Below are positions 36,170-48,832 of a stretch of 64,000 nt of DNA, piece after piece (the stretch's first letter is position 1; every line of letters begins with the position of its first letter). A program made the translations under genes and the position numbers. The DNA comes from Melampsora larici-populina 98AG31. Its lineage: Eukaryota > Basidiomycota > Pucciniomycetes > Pucciniales > Melampsoraceae. Under the pieces are notes generated by a model that ran no database searches, was not told the DNA's origin, and saw only the letters and a program-made list of their open reading frames with translations. The stretch spans positions 1,186,385-1,250,384 of the forward strand of contig NW_006768765.1 in NCBI RefSeq assembly GCF_000204055.1, given 5' to 3'.

Positions 36170-38139
36170 ATGTTCAACTCAAAAGCTCGTGCTGAACTTG
36201 GAATCGGTATTCAATCCAACAGTCTCAATGATCCTCTCTTATCAACACTACAATATCAAACTCGATTGAACTTTTACTCTCAACCTCCTACTACTGACAT
36301 CACAATCGATCAATTCGAAACTTGGGCTATAAATCGTCTTAAAGGTAAGCAAAGAGAATCTGAAATTTCAAGGACTGATGATTCGAATAAACAACTCATA
36401 GATGGTTTTTTTGTTTGACAATTTATTAGTTTTGGCTGAAATCGAAAATGGTTTATCAAGAAATCGATCATTTGAAGAACTTAAACCGATTTTAACAAAT
36501 AGATGTAAAGAATGTTTACCATTGTCTGCAAATACAGCAAAATCTGTAGATTTAGATTCACAAAGAAAAATCGATCATTATTCTCATTATATCCTCAGAT
36601 TAGCTTTTTGTAGATCGTAAGAAACATTTTGGATTTATCTTATCAATTTTAAATCATTGACTGATATCTTTTTTTCAATTTGGTTTGATTCGAAGACAGT
36701 GAAGAACTTAGATCTCGATTTGTGAATGCTGAAACTTTGTTATTTAAATTCAGATTTGAGACAGAAGACACTTTAGAAAGGATCAAATTTATTCCTTCTA
36801 TAAAGATCGATTGGCAACAAGTTGATCAGAACGAAGTAACACATATCAAGACAATGATGAAAGATCCTAATGAAGATACATATTACAAGGTACCTCTTCC
36901 TCATAGTCAATTATGATGCATTTAAATTTTCAATGACTGATCATTTGCATCTTTTGTACACAGGTTCGTTGGACAAAAGTTCCAGATCTCGTTTCATCAA
37001 GAAAGGTATACTTGAAAGCTGGTTATGCATACGTGTCTTCAAAAGATCAGGCTTCTATAATCTTTCAAGAGTTTTCATCTCGTCTGAAAAAAGCATTGGA
37101 AGTAAGTAATTTCTCTGCCTGATCTCCTGATATCTCAGCCTGATCAAATTGAATCCATCGCAGATCACATCGAAGCATCTTCCCGACCTCGACGAAGACT
37201 CAAGACTATTACCCGTACTGGAACATCTTTCTCTTAACTTCTTAGCTGGAATCTCTGGTTCACAGTACGTTGCAAGGAATCCAAGTGATCCTGATGGTAC
37301 AGTCTTTACATCAGATATGGTTGATGATCTCGCAAAACAACATTTCCCACCTTGTATGAGACATTTATGGAATATCTTACGAAAAGACAAACATTTGAAA
37401 TATGGAGGAAGACAACAATTTAATTTATTCTTAAAGGTAATGTTTCAAATTCTTTTTCCTATCGAATCCCTTTCTCGGATCTATCTATGACTTTTCTTAC
37501 AAGGATTTTTCACTGACTTTGTTTTCATGCGGTCACGGTGATCTATGAATTCGATAGGGAATTGGCTTACCAGTAGACGAAGCACTCATCTTTTGGAGAA
37601 AAGCTTTTTGTAATGTTTCTGATGACAAGTTTCGTAAAGATTATCGATACGGTATTCGACATAATTATGGTCTAGAAGGAAGTCGAAAAAATTACCAACC
37701 AATGCCATGTACAACAATCATCAAAAATGGAGCAGGTCCATCCGATTCACATGGTTGTCCTTTTAAACAATTCACTCCAATGAATTTAACTCAATTCTTA
37801 ACTCAATCTTATGGTTTAAATTCAAATTCAAATGAAATTAAAGATATTTTAAATTGGAATAAATCTTCTCTTTATCATTTATCTTGTACTTGTGTTTTTG
37901 AAGTTCATCACAAGAAATATGGAGTTAAAAAAGGTCAAGGTGTAGGTCAAACTGAAAGCGTCTCTCATCCAAATCGGTTAGTGATTTTCTTTTATCCTTT
38001 GATTTATCAATCTTTTGAGCGGAAACATTTGTATCTATGAACTGATGATTTGTCTTTCTTTTCGATCTTTGGTAGATATTTTGAAGCTAGTCATAAACTG
38101 AGTCACCCTATAGAAGAAGGAACCGCTAAGCCTACTTGA
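36170..38139 (+). CDS. PRI2: DNA primase large subunit
   Basis: This is the large, iron-sulfur subunit of primase in the DNA polymerase alpha-primase complex, which makes RNA primers at replication forks in the nucleus. Seven exons (36170-36344, 36430-36616, 36700-36889, 36964-37101, 37164-37436, 37558-37976, 38076-38139) join to 481 aa. The four 4Fe-4S cysteines are C294 (FPPCMRHLW), C372 (MPCTTII), C388 (HGCPF) and C431 (LSCTC; C433 is adjacent), with spacing like the human protein. Other family blocks are GGRQQFNLFLKGIGL, YRYGIRHNYGLEG and SHPNRYFE. The N-terminal LNFYSQPP...ITIDQFETWAI block supports ATG 36170; an in-frame ATG at 36065 would add 35 residues. The gene appears intact. Confidence 0.95.
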
Positions 38140-39765
38140 TAACTGGCAAGAAAAGGCTTTGCGTTTGTATTTATCTCTAATTTACCTCCTTGTTTATAAG
38201 TTTTTGTATACCTACATTTTGATTGTGATGATTGATATGATGCAGTAATCTAGATGGGACTTACCAATCCACCATCACTCTTCATTCGATTGTTGCTGTC
38301 AGTACTGTGCCGTTTCACAGAATCAACATAACACATCAAAATATCGCCCTCTGCTTGGGACACAGCCTCCGAAGCCATCAATTCGTCTCGGTGAAATTGT
38401 TGACATCCAACATTCGAGGGTGTTCCACATCTTTGATTCATGCGCGAAGGTGCGAGGATGTAAAAACATAATCACTTCTTAGCTTATCCAGAAGATATTG
38501 AGACTGATATGTGAGATGCTGGAATGGATATATTGATCATCTTTACAAAATGAAGCCACATATCTATACCCAAACAATTGTTCCATAGGCATATCAGAAC
38601 AGTTGTTTAAGCTCATGCTCCACCCGGTTTAGTCATTCTTCCTCGTCGAAGTTGCATCAAACAGTTTGAACGAGGAGGAAAGCAAAAGAGCTGATACTTA
38701 TGAGTGACTTGACCTCAACACACGCATGATACAACATTCATGACCAGATATCAAGATACACTCTGAGGGTTGGGTTAGGATCAAAATGTATCAATCTATA
38801 AAAAGCATTTCCACGCTCAAGTTTGCTTTCACGACCCAGCCAACCCCAGCCAACATGGTTACCCCAGCCCCATGCAAGTGGTGATTGGGCCCTGTACAAA
38901 CAATTATTCCAGGTGGGGTATGTGATGAAAAACATTGGAATTAGGAGATTTTTTGGTTTGACCAGAGTTGAGGTCCGCCAATATTGGAAATCTGGTCACA
39001 AGCCTCAACTGGAGCACTCTTGGGTTCTGATTGCATGGGTTTTGTATATGGTGATGTTTGCTCCAAAACTTTATGCTTATGTATGGTAGGTTTGGTGTTC
39101 AGAACAGTACAGAGAGTCCCTCTGAGCCCAATTTTTTGGTGGTTTGAGGATAAGCACATCAAACACCCACTTTGGTGAAAAAGTCACATAAAATTACAGA
39201 CTTTTGCATCATGGTGAGAAATAGGGGGGGCTCAAGTCAAGTTATTTTACTGCTTTGACCATCAAAAACGTTTCTCAAATTTGTAAAAATTTGCATCATA
39301 AAATTTACACAAAATTTTACAAAATTGGGAGAAGTTTTGAGACATCCCAAATTCTTTTGATCAGCAAATTTGCATAAATTGGTGTAAATTTGCTGCTTGG
39401 CAACACAATTTTTTTTACAAATTGGGAAAATGTTTTACAGTCTGGTACTGTCAATAACTTTTCCCAATTTTTTAGGACAAGGCTGCAAAAATCTTGACCT
39501 GAGCCCTCCTAATCTTCTCACTGTGTATGTATATATAAAACCACATAACTCGTTGGTATGTGAGGCTTTGTTATAAACCAGTACACGACGGGGACTAGGG
39601 ATGAAGAGATGAAGGTGCTATCCAATAATTAACTAGATTGCAGTGTGAGTCTAATCTAAGGATCATGGGGAATGCTAAGAGCTATTGGTTTTTTGACTGT
39701 TTTTCCCGCCCATGATAAATATAGATTGGAAAAATATGGGTTAAGCCAGAGTATGGCTTATTGGG
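38140..39765. other. Intergenic, no gene recognised
   Basis: AT-rich. Stretches near 39270-39480 are T-rich with repeated AAATTTGC/GCAAATTT words. No coding domain was seen. Confidence 0.45.
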
Positions 39766-39774
39766 TACACCACG

Positions 39775-40080
39775 GGGCAGCCTTTGAGCGAAAGAGGGCT
39801 GCCAGGGTGCGGTGAAGGGCTACGTGAATTTCACAGAGCTGCCGACTTGAATCATAGGTGGAACCCAGCGATGTTGAACGCTGTGCGAGTTTGAATCGCA
39901 TGGATGCGATGTCGCAGCCAGCAGCGGTGAAACCGCGTTACAATCACGTCGCGATCCGTGGTGAACAGATTCACGTTGGCCACGTCGATCGCCGCGTGAA
40001 CATCGCATCGGCTCTGCCCACGATGAGATCACCTGAGGACCTCATCGTAGCCGTATAGAGCAGGTGACCTTGGGCACCCT
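39775..40080. repeat. CpG-rich subterminal region, left
   Basis: Rich in CG words and small palindromes (GCGATGTCGC, CGTCGATCGCCGCG, GTGAAC-type words). There is no open gene. Compare the similar region at 49030-49370 and 50000-50110. Confidence 0.5.
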
Positions 40081-40494
40081 GAGCAATCTGCGTTTTGGAT
40101 CAAGAACTTCAATCCCAAGGGTTTCCGCGGCTTGTATCACAAACCAGGGAACCAAGTCCAGGAGTTAGGGCGTTTTGAAAATTGACCGAGTGGGCATGAC
40201 AGGCACAGTTGTTTCAGGTCAAGACCCTTTCGGTCCAGTTTGAGATTGACCCAGTCATAGAGAATGTTTTCGAGTGGGAACGATCTTTGTCCCATTTGTT
40301 GAATATTCATCAACAACTAACATTCAGAATTTATTCTCCTTCAAATCATTGTTTTGTTATCTTTCAATTATTCCTTCTTCTATCACGAGAATCAATTCAT
40401 CGATTTTTTGATTATCATCTCAATCACCCTCTAAACCCAATTATCATTGTTCAGAGCATTCTAGGTGCTTTTTTCCTCCATCCATTGTTTTAAG

Positions 40495-40581
40495 CTGTGA
40501 CACTTGCAAAGACTCCTGCTTCGAACCTTGAGCTCATCTCGACGCATAACCCTGAAGCTAAAGTTTGAGCAAGTGTCACAG
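40495..40581. repeat. Hairpin just upstream of the TET/JBP-like gene
   Basis: CTGTGACACTTGC (40495-40507) is repeated as its exact complement at 40569-40581, enclosing 61 bp and ending 10 bp before the start ATG. It may form a 13-bp stem in the 5' leader, or be a small element. Confidence 0.6.
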
Positions 40582-40591
40582 ATTTAAAATA

Positions 40592-41861
40592 ATGGATGAA
40601 GTGATTAAGAAACCTAAACATAAGTCTCCGAGTACCATTCTTTCTCGCAAAAATCGTACCAAACGGAAGAATGCTGAGAAAAAAAAACAAGATCGCCCAC
40701 CACCCAACCATGGAAGTGCCAAGATTGCTGAGCTCACTGAAAGATATGGTCTGCCACCCAAAACAAAATTCCTCTTTTTCAAGAAATTTGAAAATCCTCC
40801 TTTTAGAATCTATCATGGAACGGTTGTTTGTCTCGATGCCGACACCTCTCAATTATTAGGGGTTTTTCGATTTGTTGAGCCAACTCCTGAAAATGTGGCT
40901 CTTTTTGAAAAGTACAACCATTCAATTTCAACTGTCTATAAACACGCTCGAGCACGTGGACTTTGCAAGACAAACGGTGCTGCCAAAAAAGCTAAAGCTG
41001 ATCGAAAGAAGTATGGCAAGATGTATTGTGCTGGTTTCAGGCCTGGATTTGACCGGCTTGTTAAAGCAGGTTAGCTTATTTCTCTTCAAATTATGTTCAA
41101 TCAAGCATCAATATTAATGACATACTCTTTCAGCTACATATGCTTTCAATGCAGCCACAGGTGGAAAGCTTTGGAAAATGCAAGAAGATCTCACTTGTCA
41201 AGGAAATCTCCCAGCAATTGAGGACTTCTTTGCAGAACGATTTTCTGGATTATCCTCCTATGCTTTTAAATCTAATGCTGAAATTGCCGCAAGTACTGGT
41301 GCACCTTCTTGGGCCGGACAATCATTTTATGTCTCACCTAATGTGCAAGTCTTTGCTTCAAACATCGCTGTCACCTTTGACGAGTTTGTCAATGCATCTC
41401 ATACCGACAACGATATTACTCAGTATGCCTTTGGTTTTTTCGCACGTATCAATCGCCAAACTGGGAAACTGTACTCTTTAAAAAACGATGAGTATCAAGG
41501 AAATGTTGTTGGTGGCAGTTTTCATTTGGACGACTACAACATCACAGTTGATTACGATGCATGTGATGGTGTTGTTGAGGCACTGTGGGCCAGCCACATT
41601 CATCACCACACTTCGGCAGCAAAGACTTACGATGTCAAAAATGCCAAAGTTGTCCCATCAAGAGGAAAAGTCACTCGCTTTGGCTGTGCTTGTCAGATCA
41701 ATGAACGTTTGGTAGAAAGAATCAGTCAAGTCAACAACTTGCGTGGTGAGAAGGATGATGAGGAATGGGAAGAGTATTGTAGAACTGTATTGGGCTGGCT
41801 ATCCAGAGGAGGCACGCAAAAAGATGACAAAATTTGGCTGAAAAAACATGGGTATCGATGA
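40592..41861 (+). CDS. TET/JBP-like 2OG-Fe(II) dioxygenase
   Basis: This looks like a fungal member of the TET/JBP class, enzymes that oxidise methyl groups on DNA bases (5-methylcytosine or thymine) using Fe(II) and 2-oxoglutarate. Two exons (40592-41069 and 41134-41861) give 401 aa. The N-terminus is Lys-rich. A VVCLDADTSQLLGVFRFVEP block is followed by YAFNAATGGKL and SFYVSPNVQVFASNIAVTF. The iron site reads H249-T-D251 (FVNASHTDNDITQYAFGFF), with a distal His among H316-H318 (HIHHHTS) and possible 2OG-binding Arg at R336 or R341. Basidiomycetes, rusts included, have many such genes, often linked to transposons. Here it lies inside a candidate composite element, 530 bp before a transposase remnant. 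The substrate is not known; the Tet-like fold assignment is from remembered motifs. Confidence 0.7.
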
Positions 41862-42388
41862 CCTTTAGTTTTGATTTTTTTCCCCCCTGAAAATGGATTT
41901 TCTCAAGCACTGGCTTGTTTTCCTTTTTTTGAATCTTTCCCCCAAATTGTCATGCCTTGGAAATACTATTCTATCAATTTTAAGCCTTGCTTTGCATCCA
42001 TATGGGATACTTTTCCAACCTTTGGCTCATGTTGAGCTAGATGTGGATGAACAGAAATGATATTCACTCCTTGAAACAAGGAGTGAAATAATCGTGAACA
42101 TCCTGCCGATCCTAATTATCAAAATTTCCTTGTACTGCACTTTTTCAAGATGTGTATTGAAATAACATTCAAAAAAACCACACAAAGTTTGATGTGGCAA
42201 GTTTTGAACAAAGTAAGATTGATAGAATAGAGGACTGTGGGAAATCAAGCAATCAACAAATCCTGTGCAAGAACGAGTCAGTTTAAACAAAACATTCCTT
42301 TTCCAATCATCCAGATCTGAAAGATAAAGCTCACAATCCATATTGTACAAGTCTTTCTTGAAGAAAACCTCTATATTGAGTACCTTGA
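41862..42388. other. Spacer between the TET/JBP-like gene and the Tnp2-like remnant
   Basis: No gene was recognised. Confidence 0.4.
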
Positions 42389-45300
42389 AGATGGCTTCAG
42401 AAGCCGATAAATGTAAGCTAACATATGTGATTTATGTGTTGTAATGAAGTTTATTTTTTGATCTGTTGATAGATTTCGATAAACTACCTGGAAGCAACAA
42501 ATTCCAATGTCGGCTTTGCAAGGGTCGGGGTTTCACAGATAAAGCAGGCCATTCAAACGGTAAAACTCACAAATCCAAAGTTAAAGGTGCGGAAGAAGCT
42601 CAGAGAAAAAGGAATATTTGAGTAGCTGGTTTAACTGCTGAAGATCGTAGGATGGTGGCAGATGATGTGGGGTGGGATGCGCTTGCAGACGATATTCATG
42701 TGCCTGATGCTGGACCAGCAGACGAAATCGATGAGGCCAATGAAGTTGATATGACAGCTTGGCTTCAGGCTTTACGAGATCAGGCTGCCAGTCCAACTGG
42801 AAACGAATCTGACAAAGAGGATCTAAGACCTTTCAACTGGCAAAACTTCCTTGCACCTCCCCATGATGACGACCACGACAGCATCAACAGTGAAGAAGAT
42901 GATGAGGAAATAGAGGAGATCCCTCTTGCTTTGGAAAATGATGATGATGAAGAAGTAAACAAATGGTACCCTTTTGAAAAGAAAGAGGTAATTAACTTGC
43001 TTTCATTACCATGATTTGCATGATGATGCTGACTCTGCAATCTAACTCTAGCATCTTATGGGTCTGTTGTTCATGGGTTCAGTGAGAAGGACAACATCCC
43101 GTCAAGACTATGAGATAACTCGAGTGATAGTGAAGATAGGTGGGATTAATATACCCAACTGGGCATCAGTTCGTAAAATTTGTAATGATCTTCGCAAACG
43201 ATTGGGACTCAACGTTGTACAGAATACAAGCCCCCTTGGCAATCCTTGCTTTAGCTTGGACATTCAAGAAATCGTGGCGCAGGTGAGTAGTTATTGTTTT
43301 CTGATCTTATTAAGTTTAACAATGGAACGAGTTATTGATCCATAAATGATTCCATATGCTTACTTACAGGAGTTAGCTAATCCTATAGTACGGCCACACT
43401 TGATGTGCATTCCTGAGTCGGCTGATACCGGTAATGTGAATTGGCTATCACAATCATGGAAGTGGAGAGCTGGGTTGTCAAAGAAACTTAGAGTGCAGAT
43501 GATTGAATATAAAGATAGCCATTACTACATATATGAGCCAGCTCAACTTTCAGAGGGATGTATTGTAGCACCAATCTTTTTCTTTCAGAATGAGAAAGGT
43601 ATCATGGCAAAGTGTCTAAGAATAGATAGCTCAAAAGATAAAGATACTGGTGATATAATAATGTGGATGCTAGATGAACCTGAATTTGAATCAGATAGAT
43701 ACAGAACTGTTGAAGTGAAGGATTTCAGGAGGTGTTATACTGAGATAGTGTTGGATGATGGTAGATTACTGAAGGATTGTGGGGTGTTGAAAAGCGGTGG
43801 TATGATTTCATTTAACTGTGTCCAATTCCATTGCAATAATGGGCTGAAAACATGAATTTGCATTTTCAGGTAATACTTTAGACGAAGCATTTCAAGTTGA
43901 TCTCCCAAACCCTTGGCGAACACGAGCTAATGGAAAAGTCATACAACATGTTCCAATAACCTTGATTCTGATGATACATACCTGANNNNNNNNNNNNNNN
44001 NNNNNNNNNNNNNNNNNNNNNNNNNNNNNNNNNNNNNNNNNNNNNNNNNNNNNNNNNNNNNNNNNNNNNNNNNNNNNNNNNNNNNAGAAATGGAACAAGC
44101 ACATGTCATTGTATTGCACGTTGTCAGGATTACCTCCTAAACTTACCAATCAAGAATCAACATGCATTTCAATTCCACCTCAAATACGGCATCAGCATTG
44201 GAATTAGGAGAGTATTTAATAGACAAGATCAAGTGAGTTTACGTTTGATTACATTTGTTGAGATGGATAGATAAATGATAACAAATCGACATCTTAGTGA
44301 ATCAAACACCAAAGGCTTTGAGGCGTATGATGCCAGTTCGGACTCAAAAGTGCTAGTCATGCTGGTGGTACTATGCCATCTGGGAGATTCCCCGATGCAT
44401 GCTGAAATATCTAATACAGTAAACCCAACAATAACTTTAAGCCCTTGTCGAGTGTGCAATCTTCAAGTCGATGAAATGGAAGATAAAAAATCTAAAGAAT
44501 TCCTTGAAGGTTTTTTGGGTGTGGATCATCATGGTAATACTGTAAGTTCATAGTGTCTAAATCATGTAAGGAGATAGTTGGATAGAATGTGTGCTGACAA
44601 AAAAAACATGAATCAAAAGTCTCACCGTCTTGCACGCAATTGGCATGAAACTGCGGAAAGAACAAAGGAACTATGGAGGTTGGTTTACAAGTTTGGACAG
44701 AAATCTTGAATCAAACAGCTTGCAAAGGAATGGGGAATACGGGATAGCTTAAATGCTGAGTTTATCAAAAGGATAGGTGAAATGCATTCTGCAGATTCAT
44801 CTCTTGAAGAAATCTATGAAGTTTGGTTGAAACTAGGGGAGGAAATGGGTGACAGATTATTTAACCCCTTTCTAAGATTGGATGGTGCGTATTGATCTGA
44901 CCATAACATTTTGAATCAATAGCTATTCTTGTAGTTCATTGAGAAAGTGTTATTGAATTTATATAAAAACAGGTTTTGACGGTCATTCGGACACCCCAGT
45001 TGAGACTCTTCATGTTATACTCCTGGGTATCTTGAAATACTTCAACCGTGAAGCTATGGACGAGATACCAAAATCTGAACACGAGAAGATCCGGGGAAGA
45101 TGGCAATCTTTTGATTGTAATGGACTCAGTGTTCCCCCTATTCAGCCTAACACGATGATCACATATTACAAGAGCTTAGTTGGTAAGGAATTACGGGCGG
45201 TGGTCCAAGCCGCTCCATTTGTTTTATTTGAATTTCTTACTCCAGAGAAGCGGAGGCTCTGGACTTTGCTCTGTCATCTTTGTTCATATGCACTACAGAC

Positions 45301-46597
45301 TAAGACTACAAACACACACAAGTATGAAGAGAACCTTTCAAAGATTGTCAGCCGGTTTTTATTGGAATTGATATCAAGCAATGCTCGATGGTCAAACAAG
45401 CCAAAATTTCATATGCTCCTACACCTTGTTGAATCAATTCGCCGATTTGGTCCTTCAAGTCTTTGTGCAACCGAGAAATTTGAAAGCTTCAATGGTGCAG
45501 TTCGAATGGCTTCAGTTCATTCAAACCGACAAAGTCCAAGCAGAGACATTGCTATCACATTCAACAACTTGAGGCTATTACGATTGATACTATCAGGTTC
45601 AAGATTCAAGGATAGAAGATACAACTCGATGAGGAGAGCTGGATCTGAGGTATTAAAGGTTTTTGAACAAAACCGAGTCATTCAGCAGATGCTTGGCTGG
45701 GATCAAGACTGGGATAAAGTACCCGAATTGACTGCACATTGTAAGCTTCATGGAAAAATCTCAATTTTGAAATGGAAATGTGTTCATTTGTTGATAAACT
45801 TGATCTCACATTTATTGAAAGTCAACAAATCAAATTCATCAGTAACAGTACCGGATGTTCTAAAAAATTTGAGCAATCAAGTTGAATGGGCAACAATTAA
45901 TCACATCAACTTATCAAATGAACAGAAAGTCAAGATTGGATGTTTTGTAGCAGTAAGTTCACAGATTGTCTCATTACCATACCTTTGGTGACAGTACCAT
46001 AAAATTGAACACTTGAAAATTTGTTTCATTCCTATTCAGCTAGAGGACCCTGATGATCAAGTGAAGATAGGATATGTGAACCAGATTTGGGGTGATCGCA
46101 AAGGAGGACAGCATCAATGTTATGCTGAATTAACTGTCTGTGACTTGACCACCCAACTAATACCTTTTTATGGGATGCGAGGCTTGGTTGAAGGAAGCAG
46201 GAAAGTATGGGTCAAGGGTAAAGTGGGTCTTTCAATCTATATTTGAAAAACACCAAAAGAAAAAGCTAATACTTTACCTCTTGAACAGGCAATCTTGTGC
46301 GTGTTAAATGTGCAACATGCATGTGCTGAAGCAGGATGTGTGGTTACATGCTCAAAGCCCAGAATCATTGAGCGAACAGTGACCTCAAGTGGTCTGCCAA
46401 TGACTTCTCATAAAGCAGATAATATGTATATCCTTAATTCTGCTTCTTTGTATTCGCCAGAGGTACATCGTGAATTGGCAGGAATTAATATTACTGAGGT
46501 ATCTCCAGAAGAATGGAAGGCAGGCATTGAAAAAGGTTTGAATTTTTGGAGGAGTGAAGGTAAGAAAGGGGCAAACAATCCAATTTTGGCCGAGTAA
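42389..46597 (+). pseudogene. Tnp2-like basidiomycete transposase, broken by stops and a gap
   Basis: A first exon (42389-42410) joins 42473 onward and encodes a Cys/His knuckle (CRLCKGRGFTDKAGHSNGKTH). An acidic region follows. Later blocks are HLGDSPMHAEISNT, SPCRVCNLQVDE, GFDGHSDTPVETLHVILLGILKYF, KPKFHMLLHLVESIRRFG and ATEKFESFNGAVR. I know this order from a large repeated basidiomycete family that resembles Tnp2-type DDE transposases. The copy is dead or incompletely assembled: TGA at 42619-42621, TGA at 44707-44709, further stops, and a 100-N gap at 43986-44085. The last stop is at 46595-46597. Class assignment is moderate; I cannot place the catalytic residues with confidence. Confidence 0.6.
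43986..44085. other. Assembly gap (100 N)
   Basis: Exactly 100 N, the usual size for a gap of unknown length, inside the Tnp2-like gene. Confidence 0.99.
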
Positions 46598-47046
46598 AAA
46601 ATTATGAGTTTTATTCTCTTTAGTGTTTTGTTAGAACAAAAGATTGAAATTTTTATCAATATATTAGCAGCTGAAGTTTCAATGAATTCTTGATGCACAA
46701 GTCTTGCAAAGGGACGTAAATTATTTTGAAACATATCACTTGAGAATGACAAAGTCAAACATTTGAGAAGGATTTTGATCACGTGGTCTGTGAACCACTC
46801 AGATTCATCACCGGTGACAGCCTTGATTTCTGTGACGTCATATATAATCAAGAATTCTGACTCCCGTTTATGAAATCTCTTCTTTACCATCACTCTTCTT
46901 CACCATTGCCTCCAATTCAACCATGCCTCCAGCTCGTTTGTTTTCCATTTTCAGATTTGAATATCTCCTCAAGACCTTTGGACTGACTTTTTGCTCTTCT
47001 CCTCTGACCTGACTCGTTGATATCTACATTTATTGATATCATCTCA
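46598..47046. other. Spacer before the lineage-specific gene
   Basis: Mostly AT-rich. An ATG at 46923 opens a short frame (MPPARLFSIFRFEYLL) that could be an alternative first exon of the next gene. Confidence 0.4.
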
Positions 47047-48832
47047 ATGCTTCAAGCCTCTGCTTTTCAAGCACGCAAAACTGGTTTTAGTCCATATCCA
47101 AATCCAAACCCAAATCCAGGCAACAATGAGATTGGTTCTTACACAGGAGGCAAGTATTTTGTTCTACTTTCCTCTTCTTCCTGCTTAACTTTTGGTCTTC
47201 ATTTTTTTTACCTTCCAGCTGGATCGTTTGGTCATTCAGGTGATGGGGATGGTAAATCTGATGACCATGTTTCAGACTTAAACGATCAAAATTCTGCTAG
47301 TGGACTATTCAAAGACCCTAACAATTCCACCGACACATCTCTTTCCGGTGCACCTGAAACTATGTCACCTTTTGAGAGTATAATGGATACTCTACCGGTC
47401 AATGTTCGCAATATGGTGACCAGGATTGTTGAGGTAAGTAAGATACTTACATCATCTTGTCTTTGTATCCACTGATTGATTGAATCTTTCAACTTGGTTC
47501 TTATCACGTAGGGTACTGACGATTCAGAATGCTTTGCTGTGAATGTTGCAATGATGGCTCGGCTAGAACATCTGTTTATGATTCATACGGAAGTACAAGC
47601 AGAAAACTCCAATGCCAGCTGGGCTCCTGTAGATTGTTTCAAGGTATCACTATTGTTACTCTCCGCTATCTCAATTGATTACTTCCACATCTAATCACAA
47701 TAAACATTTCCCAATACTTGTGTAGAATTACAGTCGTAATTTGTGTGCTCAATTTTTCATTGACCCCACCTTAGAGGCATTTACTACTCTCCTTACGGAT
47801 GGCCCCAATGGTCAAAATAATTGCCTTGAGCGCCGAGTATTGGTATGTATCTTTGAAATTATCTGTGCTCTGTGTTGATTTCACCCTTTACACCATACCT
47901 CTTTCAGTCTGATCTTCTCAGCAAAAACGCCGAGGGTATACGAGATGTTCTTCCTAAAAACTATGCTGGCGAGGATGGCTCAAAGGGGGGTGCTGCCGTA
48001 TCAGTTGCTCTGAAAGAGATTGAACGAAATGGACGGAGTACATTTAGAAAACAAGTACGTTATTCCTTATTCCTTATAGATTGTCTCCTTTATCTTTCTT
48101 TTCAAAAGATTTACATCAGTTGGATTCCCAATAAGCTCCTCCACAACGTGTTGCCTATCAAAGCAGTGGCACCGAGTGTTCCTCCTTTCAACCTCAAGGA
48201 TTTCTGTGGCTATGTAATTCAGATTTTCTCTACACGCTCAGCACTCCATGATGAATTTGTCACTCACCACTAAGATTGTGAATCTTTTGTAGTTGATACA
48301 CAAAACCTACCCTAGCAAGAAACACATCAGTGCTGATGCCCTTTTCAACAACTTAAAGCCTGGACATGTCATTCGAATTGCCTTTCTGGTAAGGATTCTC
48401 TCTCTTAAATTATCTTATTTCTTCCTTACTCTATCACCGTCTCAAAAACGATTGCATTATCTAGCGCTTGGCTTCTGTTTGCATCTACGCACATCCCGGT
48501 CAGGATCGCAAAATTTGCCAATGGCAAATAATTGATCAGAAGCTTGATGATATCAAAGAGCAACATTCAGCTGAATTTGCAGAAGCGTAAGTAACTCCTT
48601 GTCTTGTGCTTGTTGAAATGCTAGTCAACGTTCTTAGTTTTGTCTTTTACTTCATTTCAGTTTTGGCCGACTGGTTTTGATAAAAGATCATAAGATCTTT
48701 GATGGTGTGCGCTTGTATACCGAAATACAAAAATCTTACTCGGACGACCTTGTTTTACCAAACGATGCGGAGGTGCGTGTGGAAGTCGCTACCCCATCTG
48801 AAGTCCCTCAATTCCATCAGAGTTTAGCATGA
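47047..48832 (+). CDS. Nine-exon gene of unknown, probably rust-specific family
   Basis: Exons are 47047-47149, 47219-47433, 47512-47643, 47726-47842, 47908-48054, 48109-48213, 48293-48388, 48465-48586 and 48661-48832. They join without a stop to 402 aa. The first intron needs a GC-AG boundary (GCAAGT donor at 47150); reading through it is also open. The N-terminal part is Ser/Asp/Gly-rich and looks disordered. The rest is a folded-looking domain with blocks such as SECFAVNVAMMARLEHLF, LKPGHVIRIAFLRLASVCIY and FGRLVLIKDHKIFDG. I know no function. Similar text recurs as a repeated family in rust genomes as far as I recall. It lies inside the candidate composite transposon and may be cargo. Confidence 0.65.

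Noticed and set aside
39775..40080. Possible rRNA or tRNA fragment because of GC-rich palindromes
   Set aside because: No tRNA arms or rRNA core words could be found; it fits better as a transposon subterminal region.
42389..46597. Plavaka-type transposase
   Set aside because: The blocks seen (HVILLGILKYF, TEKFESFNGAVR) do not match the Plavaka signatures I know; Tnp2-like is the nearer fit.
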